From: Microbacterium hydrocarbonoxydans
GTDB lineage: Bacteria > Actinomycetota > Actinomycetes > Actinomycetales > Microbacteriaceae
Length of the DNA: 64,000 nucleotides
NCBI RefSeq assembly: GCF_904831005.1
Contig: NZ_LR882982.1
Span: 1,922,001-1,986,000, forward strand
Reading direction: 5' to 3'
Part shown: positions 19,036 to 28,174 of the stretch, piece by piece
Position numbering within the stretch: position 1 is the stretch's first letter
Layout of the letters: the number at the start of each line of letters is the position of its first letter
Position numbers and translations under genes: made by a program
Notes under the pieces: generated by a model
What the model saw: the letters and a program-made list of their open reading frames with translations, nothing else
What the model was told of the DNA's origin: nothing
The model's database searches: none

Positions 19036-19602
19036 GTGGCTGTACTTCCGATTCGCATCATGGGCGACCCCGTCCTGCACTCCCCCGCTTCCGTCGTCGA
19101 GGAGATCACCGACGACATCCGCACGCTGGTCGCCGACATGTTCGAGACCATGGACACGGCACCGGGCGTCGGCCTCGCGGCGCCCCAGGTCGGCGTGCCG
19201 CTGCGCCTCTACACCTATTCCTACGTCGACGACGATGACGAGCCGTGGCGCGGCGTGATCATCAACCCCGAACTGTGGATGGTGCCGCTCGAGCCCGGCG
19301 CTCCCGACGAAGACCTCGAATCCGAAGGCTGCCTCTCTTTCCCGGGTGAGCGCTTCGCTCTGCGCCGCTCTGAGCGCGTGCGGGTGAGCGGCACCGACCT
19401 CGACGGGCGCCCTGTCGAAATCGCGGTCGACGGCTGGCGCGCGCGCATCATGCAGCACGAGTTCGACCACCTCGACGGCATCCTCTACATCGACCGGCTC
19501 TCGGACGGCGACTGGAAGACGGTGCAGAAGATCGCCAAGAAGCGCGGATGGGGGCGCGGCGGCGCGAGCTGGATGCCCGGCGTGGACGACTTGGAAGGCT
19601 GA
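19036..19602 (+). CDS. def: peptide deformylase
   Basis: A 188-residue metal hydrolase that removes the N-formyl group from new proteins. All three motifs are present: GVGLAAPQVG (about 41-50), EGCLSFPGE (about 97-105) and HEFDHLDG (about 139-146), which supply the Cys and two His metal ligands and the catalytic Glu. The GTG start, 6 nt after TAGGGT, implies leaderless translation. A short hairpin spans its stop codon (19597-19617). Confidence 0.97.
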   Translation: MAVLPIRIMGDPVLHSPASVVEEITDDIRTLVADMFETMDTAPGVGLAAPQVGVPLRLYTYSYVDDDDEPWRGVIINPELWMVPLEPGAPDEDLESEGCLSFPGERFALRRSERVRVSGTDLDGRPVEIAVDGWRARIMQHEFDHLDGILYIDRLSDGDWKTVQKIAKKRGWGRGGASWMPGVDDLEG

Positions 19603-19721
19603 CCTCACCTTTCAGCCGGGTCACAGGGTCTTCCGAGTTGCATCACAGACTCAGGGGCGGATAGCGTGCTGGAGGCGGGCTCCCAATGCCCGCGCACCAA
19701 GAGGCTCTGGAGGGGAACATC

Positions 19722-20237
19722 ATGATGAAACTGCGCACACGACGCGCGCTGGCACTCGCGGGTGCCGCAGCGGCGCTGTCGCTCGCTCTGACCGGCTGTA
19801 GCGCACTCGACGGAATCCTGGGCGGCGGCGCAGGAGACGCCGACCGCGATGAGGACACCGGGCAGGTCACCGAGAGCGCCAACATCGACATCTTCGCGCT
19901 CAAGCTGGGCGACTGCACGATGGACAGCGGCACCGGACAGCTCGAGGACATCGACGTCGTGCCGTGCGACCAGCCGCACGACATGGAGGTCTACCACGAG
20001 ATCACCATGGAGGACGGCGAGTTCTCTGAGGAATCCGTGGACGCGGCATCCGAGGAGTGCATCGGCGACGCGTACACGACGTTCGTCGGAGTCGGCTACC
20101 AGGACTCCGCCCTGCAGGTGACGACGATCACGCCGACCCAGCAGACCTGGGACGAGCTGAATGACCGCGTCATCCAGTGCATCATCTTCGATGAGGCCGG
20201 ACAGACGACCGGATCGCTCCAGGGCGCCGCTCGCTGA
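19722..20237 (+). CDS. lipoprotein with Septum_form-type domain
   Basis: A 171-residue lipoprotein. The signal peptide ends in LTGC (Cys about 26). After a short acidic linker, the domain FALKLGDCTMD..., VPCDQPHDMEVYH and EECIGDAYTTFVG matches the actinobacterial Septum_form (septum formation-related) domain, whose paired cysteines probably form disulfides outside the membrane. A GGAGG site 8 nt before the ATG fixes the start. The exact function is not established; surface location is well supported. Confidence 0.8.
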   Translation: MMKLRTRRALALAGAAAALSLALTGCSALDGILGGGAGDADRDEDTGQVTESANIDIFALKLGDCTMDSGTGQLEDIDVVPCDQPHDMEVYHEITMEDGEFSEESVDAASEECIGDAYTTFVGVGYQDSALQVTTITPTQQTWDELNDRVIQCIIFDEAGQTTGSLQGAAR

Positions 20238-20254
20238 TCAGACAGACAGACTGC

Positions 20255-20290
20255 AGAAGGGGATCTCGCCGACAGGCGGGGTCCCCTTCT
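20255..20290 (+). terminator. strong rho-independent-type hairpin
   Basis: A 16-bp stem (20255-20270 with 20275-20290, including three G-T wobble pairs) with the loop GACA follows the Septum_form lipoprotein by 17 nt. The T-run is weak (TTCTTCG). Confidence 0.8.
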
Positions 20291-20306
20291 TCGTGCGCCG
20301 AGGCAC

Positions 20307-20555
20307 GTGAGCACAGGGGCAGACGTCTTGCCGAATCCTCAACCGTCCACGGGGTCCGGTGAGATCGACTCTCAGGCGTGGACGGAGGGGAGGCCCGCTG
20401 ACGAACCCCTCTATGTTCCGCATGTCCAGGGTTTCGCGGTCATGACGGAGGCTGGCGAGTTGTACTGGCCGCTGACCGGAGTCGCTTCCGGGGATGAGCT
20501 GAGCAGCGCTCTGCCCGACCCCAACGCTCTGGGAACCGACCAGTTCGACAGGTAG
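20307..20555 (+). CDS. possible small protein (82 aa), unknown
   Basis: An 82-codon frame starting with GTG, without signal peptide or membrane segment; it is Pro/Gly/Glu-rich with a middle part YVPHVQGFAVMTEAGELYWP. In its favour are the bounding hairpins at 20255-20290 and 20580-20608, which delimit it as a separate unit, and the absence of any rival gene. Against it are the lack of a clear ribosome site or a -10 box at leaderless spacing, and no recognised family. It may be a decayed remnant. Confidence 0.4.
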   Translation: MSTGADVLPNPQPSTGSGEIDSQAWTEGRPADEPLYVPHVQGFAVMTEAGELYWPLTGVASGDELSSALPDPNALGTDQFDR

Positions 20556-20579
20556 CGCTGCCGCATCCGATCTCACACC

Positions 20580-20608
20580 AGGGGGCTCCGCCGAAGGCGG
20601 GGTCCCCT
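20580..20608 (+). terminator. second strong hairpin sharing sequence with the first
   Basis: A 13-bp stem (20580-20592 with 20596-20608) and loop GAA. Its 3' half shares AGGCGGGGTCCCCTTCT exactly with the hairpin at 20255-20290 (20595-20611 against 20274-20290). Confidence 0.75.
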
Positions 20609-20663
20609 TCTGCATACCGATGGCCATCGATCGGGTATCAGCCCGACTCAGTCCCGGAAAGGG

Positions 20664-20695
20664 AAAACCCCCGACCTTCTGACGAAGATCGGGGG
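20664..20695 (-). terminator. rho-independent terminator of tRNA-Asn
   Basis: Reading the minus strand, CCCCCGATCTT (20685-20695) pairs with AAGGTCGGGGG (20668-20678) with one mismatch and is followed by TTTT (20664-20667). It lies just after the tRNA 3' end. Confidence 0.8.
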
Positions 20696-20698
20696 TAT

Positions 20699-20774
20699 TG
20701 GCTCCCCGGCTTGGACTCGAACCAAGAACCTGCCGGTTAACAGCCGGCTGCTCTGCCAATTGAGCTACCGAGGA
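20699..20774 (-). tRNA. tRNA-Asn (anticodon GTT)
   Basis: The minus strand folds as a complete 73-nt tRNA plus an encoded CCA (20699-20701). The acceptor stem is TCCTCGG with CCGGGGA, the D-arm is GCTCAATTGGCAGAGC, the anticodon arm is CCGGCTGTTAACCGG with anticodon GTT, and the T-arm contains GGTTCGAGTCC. The discriminator base is G, as usual for bacterial tRNA-Asn. Confidence 0.97.
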
Positions 20775-20871
20775 ATGTGCTCCGCTGCGCGGGCAACTCG
20801 TCAATCCTAGCAAACTCCCGCACGTGCTCGTGACATCGGGCGCACATCGGGCGTGTCGCTCCCGGTCACGA
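20775..20871 (-). promoter_or_regulatory. tRNA-Asn upstream region
   Basis: On the minus strand a TAGGAT hexamer (20804-20809) lies 29 nt before the mature tRNA 5' end and is the likely -10 box. No good -35 match is seen. Confidence 0.4.
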
Positions 20872-21645
20872 TCACGGCTGCGAATCCGCCTCGGCGTTCG
20901 GCGCCCAGAGCAGGTCTTTGCCCACCCCTCGAGCGACGACATGACCGGACCGGAGCATCAGGGTCTCGGCATTGAGTTCGCGGATGAAGTCGGCGTCGTT
21001 GGTCACCAGCAGTGCCCCCATCCCCTCCTCCTTGCGGCGACGGGTGATCGCGTCGAAGACGACCGGTCGCACCTCGAGGTCGAGGTTCGCGAGAATCTCG
21101 TCGGCGATGAGCACACGAGGTTCGAGGACGAACGAACGAGCGATGGCGACGCGCTGTCGCATGCCCGCACTGAGCTCGTACGGGAACCTCGACGCGAGTC
21201 CGAGCGGCAGGTGGAGTTCGTCGAGCAGAGTCGCGATACGGATCGACAGCGCCTTCGAGTTGACCCGCTTCTCACGGATCAAGATCGGCTCGGCGATCAC
21301 CTCGCTCACGGTGAGCTGCGGTGGCAGGTCGGCGCCGGCTCCCTGCGGGACGAAACCGGTGCGGTACGTGAGCAGCCGATGCTTGCGACCCGGGCGACGA
21401 ACATCGACGCCGCACACCTGCGCGCTACCGCCGACGACGCGCACCGAGGCATCTGTCGACCCGGCGAGAGCGGCCACGAGCGTGGACTTTCCCGACCCGG
21501 TCGGACCCGCGACGCAGATGAGGCCGCCGGGTGCGAGAGAGAACGTGACTCCGTCGATCGCGCGGGTCGGGCCGCTGTGTCCGATCCGGTCGATCACCAG
21601 GTCGGAGCAGTCGATCGCGTTGGTGGATTCGAGCCGGGCAGACAT
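20872..21645 (-). CDS. lone ABC-type ATPase with altered switch region
   Basis: A 257-residue ABC ATPase. Walker A is GPTGSGKST (47-55), the Q-loop Gln about 101, the signature is LSAGM (158-162, normally LSGGQ), Walker B VLIADE (178-183) is followed by ILANLD. The residue at the switch-histidine place is Asn (T215-N216-D217, normally THD). No permease or binding protein is nearby; it lies between tRNA-Asn and dnaG, 36 nt after the dnaG stop codon. The ATG at 21645 has AGGA 8 nt before it; a GTG at 21660 is possible. It may have slow or regulatory ATPase action. Its partner is unknown. Confidence 0.82.
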   Translation of the reverse strand: MSARLESTNAIDCSDLVIDRIGHSGPTRAIDGVTFSLAPGGLICVAGPTGSGKSTLVAALAGSTDASVRVVGGSAQVCGVDVRRPGRKHRLLTYRTGFVPQGAGADLPPQLTVSEVIAEPILIREKRVNSKALSIRIATLLDELHLPLGLASRFPYELSAGMRQRVAIARSFVLEPRVLIADEILANLDLEVRPVVFDAITRRRKEEGMGALLVTNDADFIRELNAETLMLRSGHVVARGVGKDLLWAPNAEADSQP

Positions 21646-21681
21646 GTTCCCATCCTGCACCGCCGAGCCGGGTGCGGCTCG

Positions 21682-23547
21682 TTACGACTCGGTGAAGCGC
21701 TGACGCTCGACGTCGATGTCTCGCAGCCTCATGCGCAGAGCGCGCCCGCCATCCGAGTCCGCAGGCACACGCTGCACGGCACCGAGCAACTCCTGCTTCT
21801 CGTGCTCGAGACCGCGCAGGATCAGGCGGCGGGCGAGATCGGTCGTCGAGACGACTGCGCCTTCTTCATTGCGTGCGGGGAAGGGCATCATCAGCAGCTC
21901 GCCGGCGAGAGAACGATAGGGCTCGCGCACGGAGTTGACGGCTTCTGTCACCCAGCCGGCTCGAGTGCGGTCGGGAGCGGCTGCCACCGCCTCGCGCACA
22001 GCATCGAGCCCTGGCGTGCGGAACGGCTGTTCCAGCGCACGGGTGAGCAGCACTTGATCTATCCGGTGTCCGTACTGCAGCGCGCCCATGAGCGCGTCTC
22101 GCTCCACCGCGACGTCGGCGGTGCGCGGAAGACTCGCCAGCGTGACCGCAGCGACCGCCGATCCGCCCTGGGGCTGGTCTCGAGCGTTGTCGTGTCGAGC
22201 CGTCTCCTGCCTGCCTCCGTGTGGTGCCATCCGCGCTGCGCGCTCGACCTCGCCGTGCACCTCTGTGGGATCCATTCCGAGACGGCGAGCCAGGACGCGC
22301 TCGTACCCGGGCCGCAGCAGGCGGTCACGGATCTCCGCCACGATCGGGGATGCGGCGCGCAGCGCGCCCACCCGGCCCTCCACCGTCGACAGGTCGAAAC
22401 CGCCGAGCCTGCGGTCGATGGCGAACTCGAACATGGGCTGCTTGGTGTCCATGAGCGACCGCACGGCCGAATCCCCGCGCTGCAGACGCAGGTCGCACGG
22501 GTCCAAGCCATCCGGCGCCACAGCGACGAAGGTCTGTGCGTTGAAGCGATCGTCCTCGGTGAACGCGCGAAGCGCCGCCTTCTGCCCCGCTTCGTCACCG
22601 TCGAAGGTGAAGACGACCTCGCCCGAGGCGTTGTCGTCGCCCATCACGCGGCGCAGTACCTTGATGTGATCCGTGCCGAATGCCGTTCCGCAGGTCGCGA
22701 CGGCGGTCGTCAACCCGGCGAGATGACAGGCCATGACGTCGGTGTACCCCTCGACGACGACCACGCGGCGCGGATCACCCCGTGCGATGTCGCGCTTGGC
22801 CAGATCAAGGCCGTACAGCACCTGGGCCTTCTTGTAGATCGGCGTCTCTGGGGTGTTGAGGTACTTGGGGCCCTGGTCGTCGTCGAAGAGCTTCCGCGCA
22901 CCGAACCCGATCGTCTGGCCGGAGACATCGCGGATGGGCCACACCAGGCGCCCGCGAAAGCGGTCATAGACCCCGCGCTGCCCCGTCGACACGAGCCCCG
23001 CGGTGCTGAGCTCTTCCCGGGTGAATCCCTGCGCAGTGAGGGCCTTGAGCATCCCGTCCCATCCGCGTGGGGCGAAGCCGACTCCGAAGTGCGCCGCGGC
23101 TCCCGCATCGAAGCCCCGCTCGCCGAGAAAGCGTCGTCCCGCCTCAGCATCCGGAGTGAGCAACTGCCCACGGAAGAATTCCGCTGCTGCCGTGTTCGCC
23201 GCATAGAGGCGACTGCGGCCACTCGTCTCGGGCGCGGATCCGCCGTCTTCGTAGTGGAGCGCGTACCCGAGGCGTCCGGCCAGGCGTTCGACCGCCTCGG
23301 TGAAGCTGACATGGTCCATCTCACGAAGGAACGAGTAGACGTCGCCGGATTCGCCGCACCCGAAGCAGTGGTAGTACCCGACCTGAGGGCGGACGTGGAA
23401 GCTCGGACTCTTCTCGTCGTGGAACGGGCAGAGTCCCTTGAGGGATCCGACGCCCGCGGACTTGAGCGCTACGCGCTCTCCGACGATATCGGCGATGTTC
23501 GTGCGGGCCTTGACCTCGTCGACGTCTGCCTGGCGGATGCGGGGCAT
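21682..23547 (-). CDS. dnaG: DNA primase
   Basis: A 621-residue primase that makes RNA primers at the replication fork. The N-terminal zinc-binding domain has C40-H43-C61-C64, the RNA polymerase core holds the Toprim motif [10 protein letters not shown] (about 264-273) and [13 protein letters not shown], and the C-terminal part is the DnaB-interacting region. Its ATG overlaps the dgt stop codon by 1 nt, so dgt and dnaG form a dNTP/replication pair as in other actinobacteria. Confidence 0.97.
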   Translation of the reverse strand: MPRIRQADVDEVKARTNIADIVGERVALKSAGVGSLKGLCPFHDEKSPSFHVRPQVGYYHCFGCGESGDVYSFLREMDHVSFTEAVERLAGRLGYALHYEDGGSAPETSGRSRLYAANTAAAEFFRGQLLTPDAEAGRRFLGERGFDAGAAAHFGVGFAPRGWDGMLKALTAQGFTREELSTAGLVSTGQRGVYDRFRGRLVWPIRDVSGQTIGFGARKLFDDDQGPKYLNTPETPIYKKAQVLYGLDLAKRDIARGDPRRVVVVEGYTDVMACHLAGLTTAVATCGTAFGTDHIKVLRRVMGDDNASGEVVFTFDGDEAGQKAALRAFTEDDRFNAQTFVAVAPDGLDPCDLRLQRGDSAVRSLMDTKQPMFEFAIDRRLGGFDLSTVEGRVGALRAASPIVAEIRDRLLRPGYERVLARRLGMDPTEVHGEVERAARMAPHGGRQETARHDNARDQPQGGSAVAAVTLASLPRTADVAVERDALMGALQYGHRIDQVLLTRALEQPFRTPGLDAVREAVAAAPDRTRAGWVTEAVNSVREPYRSLAGELLMMPFPARNEEGAVVSTTDLARRLILRGLEHEKQELLGAVQRVPADSDGGRALRMRLRDIDVERQRFTES

Positions 23548-24941
23548 CAGCCGGCCCCTTCGACGACCGCCTGTCGAGGCGCGTGTGCGCGCGCACCGGG
23601 ACGCGCATGACGCGGGTTCCAGATGCCGACCTCTGCCGGGTCGATCTCTCCCACGAGCCGGTTGTGCCAGTCGATGGCGCTATGGTCGGTCAGGCTCGCT
23701 ATCTGGTCGACGACGACGCGCGCCCGCTCCGCGTCGTTCGCAGCGGCGACGAAGTCCGCCGAGAATGCGGGCTCCAGCACGTCTGCGCCCGCCGACCACA
23801 ACGCGTCCGTCGACCAGAGCGCGTCGGCGAGACGGGTGAGTACGCGCCGCTGCTCTTTGTAGACGCCCTTTCGGGCATCGATGGTCACGATGGCCTGGCC
23901 CATGATGCCCTTGAGCACCGCGATCTCTGCTTCGATCACGCGCGGCACCACGACGTGCGCGTTGTAGCGCACGAGGACCGGCCCTGCGTACGCCTCGCGC
24001 GTGGCCGAGACGGCGGCGCGCGCGAAGCGTCCGATGAAGTCGCTCGTGAGGTTCTTGAGGCGGGCGAGATCGTGGCGAGATCTGTCGAACGTCGTCAACC
24101 ACATCGGCTGCGAAGCCAGCCGGTAGAGCGCGTCGGCCAGTTCATCCCTGGTGAAGTCGTACCCCACCCACTGCTGGATGCGGTCGATCAGCGATTCGTG
24201 CGCTCGAGGATCGGACAGCTGAGCCACGTCGACGTAGCCATTGACGATCGCATCCTCGAAATCGTGCACCGAGTACCCGATGTCATCCGAGAGGTCCATG
24301 ATCTCGGCCTCGATGCAGCGCAGACGACCGGTGGCGCCCTCGCGCATCCAGCGGAAGACGGCCTCGTCTTCGGGGTACACGCCGAACTTGAGCCGACCTC
24401 CGGGATCGGGTACCGGGCTGTCGACGGTCCACGGGTACTTGCACGTCGCATCGAGGCTGGCCCTGGTGAGGTTCAAGCCCACCGATTGGCCGGAATCGTC
24501 GATGACCTTGGCTTCGAGCCGTGTGAGGATGCGCAGCGACTGCGCGTTCCCCTCGAACCCGCCGATGTCGGCCGCCCACTCGTTGAGCGCCCGTTCGCCG
24601 TTGTGGCCGAAGGGCGGGTGCCCGAGATCGTGGCTGAGACACGCGGTGTCGACGACGTCGGCAGAGACGCCCAACGCCGTGGCGAGCTCACGACCGACCT
24701 GAGCGACTTCGAGCGAGTGGGTCAGGCGGTTGCGCGCGAAATCCGCCGTGCTCGCGGGGCTGAGCACCTGCGTCTTCGCAGCCAGACGGCGCAGCGCCGC
24801 AGTGTGCAGCACGCGAGCGCGGTCGCGTGCGAAGTCGTCTCGTTCGGAGCGGTGGGTCTCTGCGAAGAACCGCTCGGCGTCGCGCGGGTCGTAGCCGTCG
24901 GCGCGACCGCGATCGCCGGCCGTCTGAGCATCAGCCACCAC
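23547..24941 (-). CDS. dgt: deoxyguanosinetriphosphate triphosphohydrolase-like protein
   Basis: A 464-residue HD-domain dNTPase that hydrolyses dGTP or other dNTPs to the nucleoside and triphosphate. [13 protein letters not shown] and the HD box [15 protein letters not shown] (about 124-138) carry the metal ligands; [16 protein letters not shown] lies further on. The start is one of two consecutive GTG codons (24941 or 24938) and overlaps dusB by 11 bp. It is the gene before dnaG in the dusB-dgt-dnaG run. Confidence 0.94.
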   Translation of the reverse strand: MVADAQTAGDRGRADGYDPRDAERFFAETHRSERDDFARDRARVLHTAALRRLAAKTQVLSPASTADFARNRLTHSLEVAQVGRELATALGVSADVVDTACLSHDLGHPPFGHNGERALNEWAADIGGFEGNAQSLRILTRLEAKVIDDSGQSVGLNLTRASLDATCKYPWTVDSPVPDPGGRLKFGVYPEDEAVFRWMREGATGRLRCIEAEIMDLSDDIGYSVHDFEDAIVNGYVDVAQLSDPRAHESLIDRIQQWVGYDFTRDELADALYRLASQPMWLTTFDRSRHDLARLKNLTSDFIGRFARAAVSATREAYAGPVLVRYNAHVVVPRVIEAEIAVLKGIMGQAIVTIDARKGVYKEQRRVLTRLADALWSTDALWSAGADVLEPAFSADFVAAANDAERARVVVDQIASLTDHSAIDWHNRLVGEIDPAEVGIWNPRHARPGARAHAPRQAVVEGAG

Positions 24942-26085
24942 TGTTCTCGATCTCCGCCCCTCGCATCATCTCGGAAGCCGATGCCGCGAGTTCTCGCGAC
25001 TCCAGCCACTTGTCCGGCAGCGCCGGTCGCTTCGGCCGACCGGACCTGCCGCGCTGCCCTTCGGCATCCGCACCCGGGTAGGGGGCTTCGTGGTCGAGCT
25101 GGCCGAGCAGCTCATCGATCTCGGCGAGGCTGGATGCCGTCGCGAGCCCGGTGCGGATGTCGCCGCCGACCGGGTACCCCTTGAAGTACCAGGCGACGTG
25201 CTTGCGCACATCGCGGCAGCCGCGGTCCTCGTCCTCGAAGAACTCCACGAGCAGCTCGGCATGACGGCGGAAGGCGTCGGCCACAAAGCCCAGCGTCGCG
25301 TCGACCGGGTGCGACTCGGCGCCGAAGGCCGCGGCGAGCTCTCCGAACAGCCAGGGCCGGCCCAGGCATCCGCGTCCGACGACCACTCCGTCGCAGTCGG
25401 TCTGCTGCATCATGCGCACGGCGTCGTCTGCCGACCAGATGTCACCGTTGCCGAGCACGGGCACGCTCGTGACTGCCTGCTTGAGCTCGCCGATCGCGTT
25501 CCAATCAGCGTGACCCGAGTAGAACTCGCTGGCTGTGCGTGCATGCAGCGCGATCGCCGAGACACCCGCGTCTTCGGCAGCACGCCCGGCGTCGAGGAAA
25601 GTGAGGTGGTCGGGGTCGATGCCCTTGCGCATCTTGACGGTCAGCGGGATGTCTCCCGCCGCCTGCACCGCCTGCGTGACGATCTGCGAGAAGAGAGAGC
25701 TCTTCCACGGCAGCGCCGCTCCCCCACCCTTGCGCGTCACCTTGGGCACCGGGCAGCCGAAGTTCAGATCGATGTGGTCGGCATGGTCTTCCGCGACGAT
25801 GATGCGCACGGCCTCGGAGATCGTGTGCGGGTCGACACCGTAGAGCTGGATCGACCGCGGAGTCTCGGACTCGTGGTGGCGGATCAGTCGCATCGTCGTC
25901 TCGTTGCGCTCGACCAGCGCGCGCGAAGTGATCATCTCGCTGACGTAGAGTCCCGCACCGTATTCGCGGCAGAGCCTGCGGAACGCGGTGTTCGTGATGC
26001 CCGCCATAGGTGCGAGGACGACCGGCACGTCGAGGGCGATCGGACCGATGTTCAGGGTGCGAGCGGATGCAGTGGCGAGAGTCAT
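24931..26085 (-). CDS. dusB: tRNA-dihydrouridine synthase (DusB-like)
   Basis: A 384-residue flavoenzyme of the Dus family that reduces uridine to dihydrouridine in tRNA D-loops. The FMN-barrel start APMAGITNTAFRRL, LNFGCPVPKVTRKGGGAALP with the catalytic Cys, the HARTASEFYSG segment and VVGRGCLGRPWLF are typical. The ATG at 26085 was chosen for its AGAGAGGAC ribosome site; a longer reading to 26127 would run over the divergent promoter of the glutathione peroxidase. It overlaps dgt by 11 bp. Confidence 0.94.
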   Translation of the reverse strand: MTLATASARTLNIGPIALDVPVVLAPMAGITNTAFRRLCREYGAGLYVSEMITSRALVERNETTMRLIRHHESETPRSIQLYGVDPHTISEAVRIIVAEDHADHIDLNFGCPVPKVTRKGGGAALPWKSSLFSQIVTQAVQAAGDIPLTVKMRKGIDPDHLTFLDAGRAAEDAGVSAIALHARTASEFYSGHADWNAIGELKQAVTSVPVLGNGDIWSADDAVRMMQQTDCDGVVVGRGCLGRPWLFGELAAAFGAESHPVDATLGFVADAFRRHAELLVEFFEDEDRGCRDVRKHVAWYFKGYPVGGDIRTGLATASSLAEIDELLGQLDHEAPYPGADAEGQRGRSGRPKRPALPDKWLESRELAASASEMMRGAEIENSGG

Positions 26086-26144
26086 GTCCTCTCTATTCTC
26101 CCAGACACGGAGCCGGTCTCGGCGCATCGACCTAAGCTGTGAAT

Positions 26145-26639
26145 ATGACCGATCCCGCAGTCCGCTCCATCCCCTTCACAGACGCCGACGGCAACGAGAA
26201 GACCCTCGACGATCTGGGCGCCGACGTCGTGCTCGTGGTGAACGTCGCCTCGAAGTGCGGCCTCACCCCGCAGTACGAGCAGCTCGAGGAGCTGCAGCGT
26301 CTGTACGGCGACCGCGGGTTCAGCGTCGTCGGATTCCCGTGCAACCAGTTCTTCGGGCAGGAGCCGGGTTCGGTCGATCAGATCCTCGAGTTCTGCTCCA
26401 CCACGTACGGTGTGACGTTCCCGATCAACGACAAGGTCAAGGTCAACGGCAAGAACGCCACCGACCTCTACAAGACCCTCAAGGAGACCCCCGATGCCGG
26501 CGGCAAGGCCGGTCGCGTCGAGTGGAACTTCGAGAAGTTCCTCGTGCTTCCCGATGGAGAAGTCGTGCGCTTCCGCCCCAAGCAGAAGCCGAACGACCCC
26601 GAGATCGTCGGCGCAATCGAAGCCGCGCTGACCCGCTAG
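26145..26639 (+). CDS. glutathione peroxidase-family thiol peroxidase
   Basis: A 164-residue cytosolic GPx-family peroxidase. The catalytic tetrad is visible: Cys38 (in place of Sec) in ASKCGLT, Gln72, and Trp127-Asn128 in VEWNFEKF. The conserved FPCNQF box has a second Cys. Bacterial Cys-type members usually use thioredoxin rather than glutathione, and mycothiol-producing actinobacteria lack glutathione, so the name describes the family and not the donor. TAAGCT (26133-26138) ends 6 nt before the ATG: a leaderless mRNA is likely. A GTG at 26139 is a weaker start. Confidence 0.93.
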   Translation: MTDPAVRSIPFTDADGNEKTLDDLGADVVLVVNVASKCGLTPQYEQLEELQRLYGDRGFSVVGFPCNQFFGQEPGSVDQILEFCSTTYGVTFPINDKVKVNGKNATDLYKTLKETPDAGGKAGRVEWNFEKFLVLPDGEVVRFRPKQKPNDPEIVGAIEAALTR

Positions 26640-26676
26640 ACCATCGGGTCCCGCTCGATCTGGATCGCTACGGCGC

Positions 26677-27426
26677 ATGGATCACGAACAGGAGCTGCCC
26701 GGCGGCAATGCGAGCGGCACCGTCGTCAGAGCAGGCGACACCGTTCGCAAGCTCTGGACGCCCGCCACCCGCGACGTGCATGCCTTCATGGCACATGTCC
26801 GAGACCGCGGAGTCGACGCCCCCTCGCCTCTCGGCAGGGACGCCATGGGCCGTCAGATCGTCGAGTACGTGCCCGGACGCCTCGCGATCGACGCCCCTCG
26901 CCTGACTCATGACGAGTTCCGTCGAGTCGGAGCTCTGATCCGGAAGATCCACGACGCGAGCGAGACGTTCTTCCGGTTCGCTGACGCGCGCTGGGAGACG
27001 GCGATCCCGGCGCCGGGCGCAGAACTCGTCTGCCACAACGATCTCGCACCCTGGAACCTCGTCATCGGCGAACGATGGGTGTTCATCGACTGGGATGCTG
27101 CGGCGCCGAGCACGAGGCTGTGGGATCTCGCGTACGCGGCTCAGGCCTTCACCCTCTCCGACGTCGACGCCCCTGTCGCGCGGGCGGCAGACGACCTGCG
27201 CGCACTCGTCGACGGTTACGGTGCCGACGTCGAACTTCGCGAGCAGCTGCCGTCGGCGATGCATCGGCGTGCCGAGGCGATGCTCGAGCTGCTGACGACC
27301 GCCCACACGGAACGGCGCGAGCCGTGGGCATCCATGTTCTCGGCTGGCCACGGCTCGCACTGGACCGGTGTCGTCGACCATGTGCACGCCCACCGGGGAC
27401 TCTGGCTGGACGCGCTGACCCGCTAG
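26677..27426 (+). CDS. APH-family phosphotransferase
   Basis: A 249-residue protein of the aminoglycoside phosphotransferase/choline kinase fold. The catalytic loop VCHNDLAPWNLVIG (about 111-124) and the metal-binding FIDWDAAAPS (about 130-139) are intact, while the N-lobe is short. Such stand-alone members phosphorylate small molecules, sugars or antibiotics; nothing here points to one substrate. The gene is convergent with the dsbA-like gene and overlaps its 3' end by 4 bp. Confidence 0.85.
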   Translation: MDHEQELPGGNASGTVVRAGDTVRKLWTPATRDVHAFMAHVRDRGVDAPSPLGRDAMGRQIVEYVPGRLAIDAPRLTHDEFRRVGALIRKIHDASETFFRFADARWETAIPAPGAELVCHNDLAPWNLVIGERWVFIDWDAAAPSTRLWDLAYAAQAFTLSDVDAPVARAADDLRALVDGYGADVELREQLPSAMHRRAEAMLELLTTAHTERREPWASMFSAGHGSHWTGVVDHVHAHRGLWLDALTR

Positions 27427-28139
27427 ACCGCGGCGGTCTCGCTTTCGGACTCCGGTTCGGTCTCCCCGCGCTTGGACCAGAGGTCGCGCAGGACGTTCTC
27501 GAACGCGGCGGGCGGCTGCGCACCGCTGATGCCGTACTGGCCGTCGATCACGAAGAACGGCACCCCCTGGATCCCATACGCCTGCGCCTGCGCCTGGTCC
27601 TGACGGACGTCGGCCAGGTGACGGGCGGAGACGAGTGCCTCACGTGTGTCGTCGGGGTTGAGCCCGACCTCGACCGCGAGCTCGACCAGGTCGTCGATGC
27701 GGCCGACGTGCTTGCCCTCCGTGAAGTACGCCGACATGAGCCGCTCCTCCATCTGGTGCTGCACGCCCTGCTCCTTCGCGAAGTGCAGCAGCTCGTGGGC
27801 CTTCACGGTGTTGGTGTGCTGGAGGAGGTCGAACCGGTACTCGAGTCCCGCGTTCTCGGCGACGCCCGTGACATGAGAGAGCATCTGCTCGACCTGATCA
27901 CGCGGCATGCCCTTGTGCCCTGAGAGGAAGTCGATCTCGTCGCCGTCGAAGTCGACGGGCGTGTCGGGCGAGAGCTCGAACGAATGGAAGGTGATGTTCA
28001 CCTGCGGGGCGTCGTCGTCGCCGGAAACGGCTTCGAGTCCCTTCTCGAGGTTGCGCTTGCCGATGTAGCACCACGGGCAGGCGATGTCGGACCAGATGTC
28101 GATCGAGATGGCTTCACTCACACTGACATCCAACCGCAT
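27423..28139 (-). CDS. DsbA-family (FrnE-like) oxidoreductase
   Basis: A 238-residue thioredoxin-fold protein with an inserted helical domain, as in FrnE/DsbA-like cytosolic oxidoreductases. The redox motif CPWC is at 21-24 in SDIACPWCYIGKRNLEKGL, and the cis-Pro loop is GVPFFVIDGQYGISGAQP near 193-210. There is no signal peptide, so it acts in the cytosol. The ATG at 28139 is used; a GTG at 28121 is possible. It is divergent from the P-loop protein gene. Confidence 0.92.
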   Translation of the reverse strand: MRLDVSVSEAISIDIWSDIACPWCYIGKRNLEKGLEAVSGDDDAPQVNITFHSFELSPDTPVDFDGDEIDFLSGHKGMPRDQVEQMLSHVTGVAENAGLEYRFDLLQHTNTVKAHELLHFAKEQGVQHQMEERLMSAYFTEGKHVGRIDDLVELAVEVGLNPDDTREALVSARHLADVRQDQAQAQAYGIQGVPFFVIDGQYGISGAQPPAAFENVLRDLWSKRGETEPESESETAAV

Positions 28140-28174
28140 GCACCTATGGGCTATTCCGTCATTAGGATTCTCAG

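Noticed and set aside
20824..23610. 928-codon plus-strand frame opposite the ABC ATPase and dnaG
   Set aside because: It spans two well-supported genes and a gene border in antisense. Its composition is a codon-mirror of DnaG.
26145..26639. Selenocysteine at the glutathione peroxidase active site
   Set aside because: The active-site codon is TGC (Cys), not TGA.
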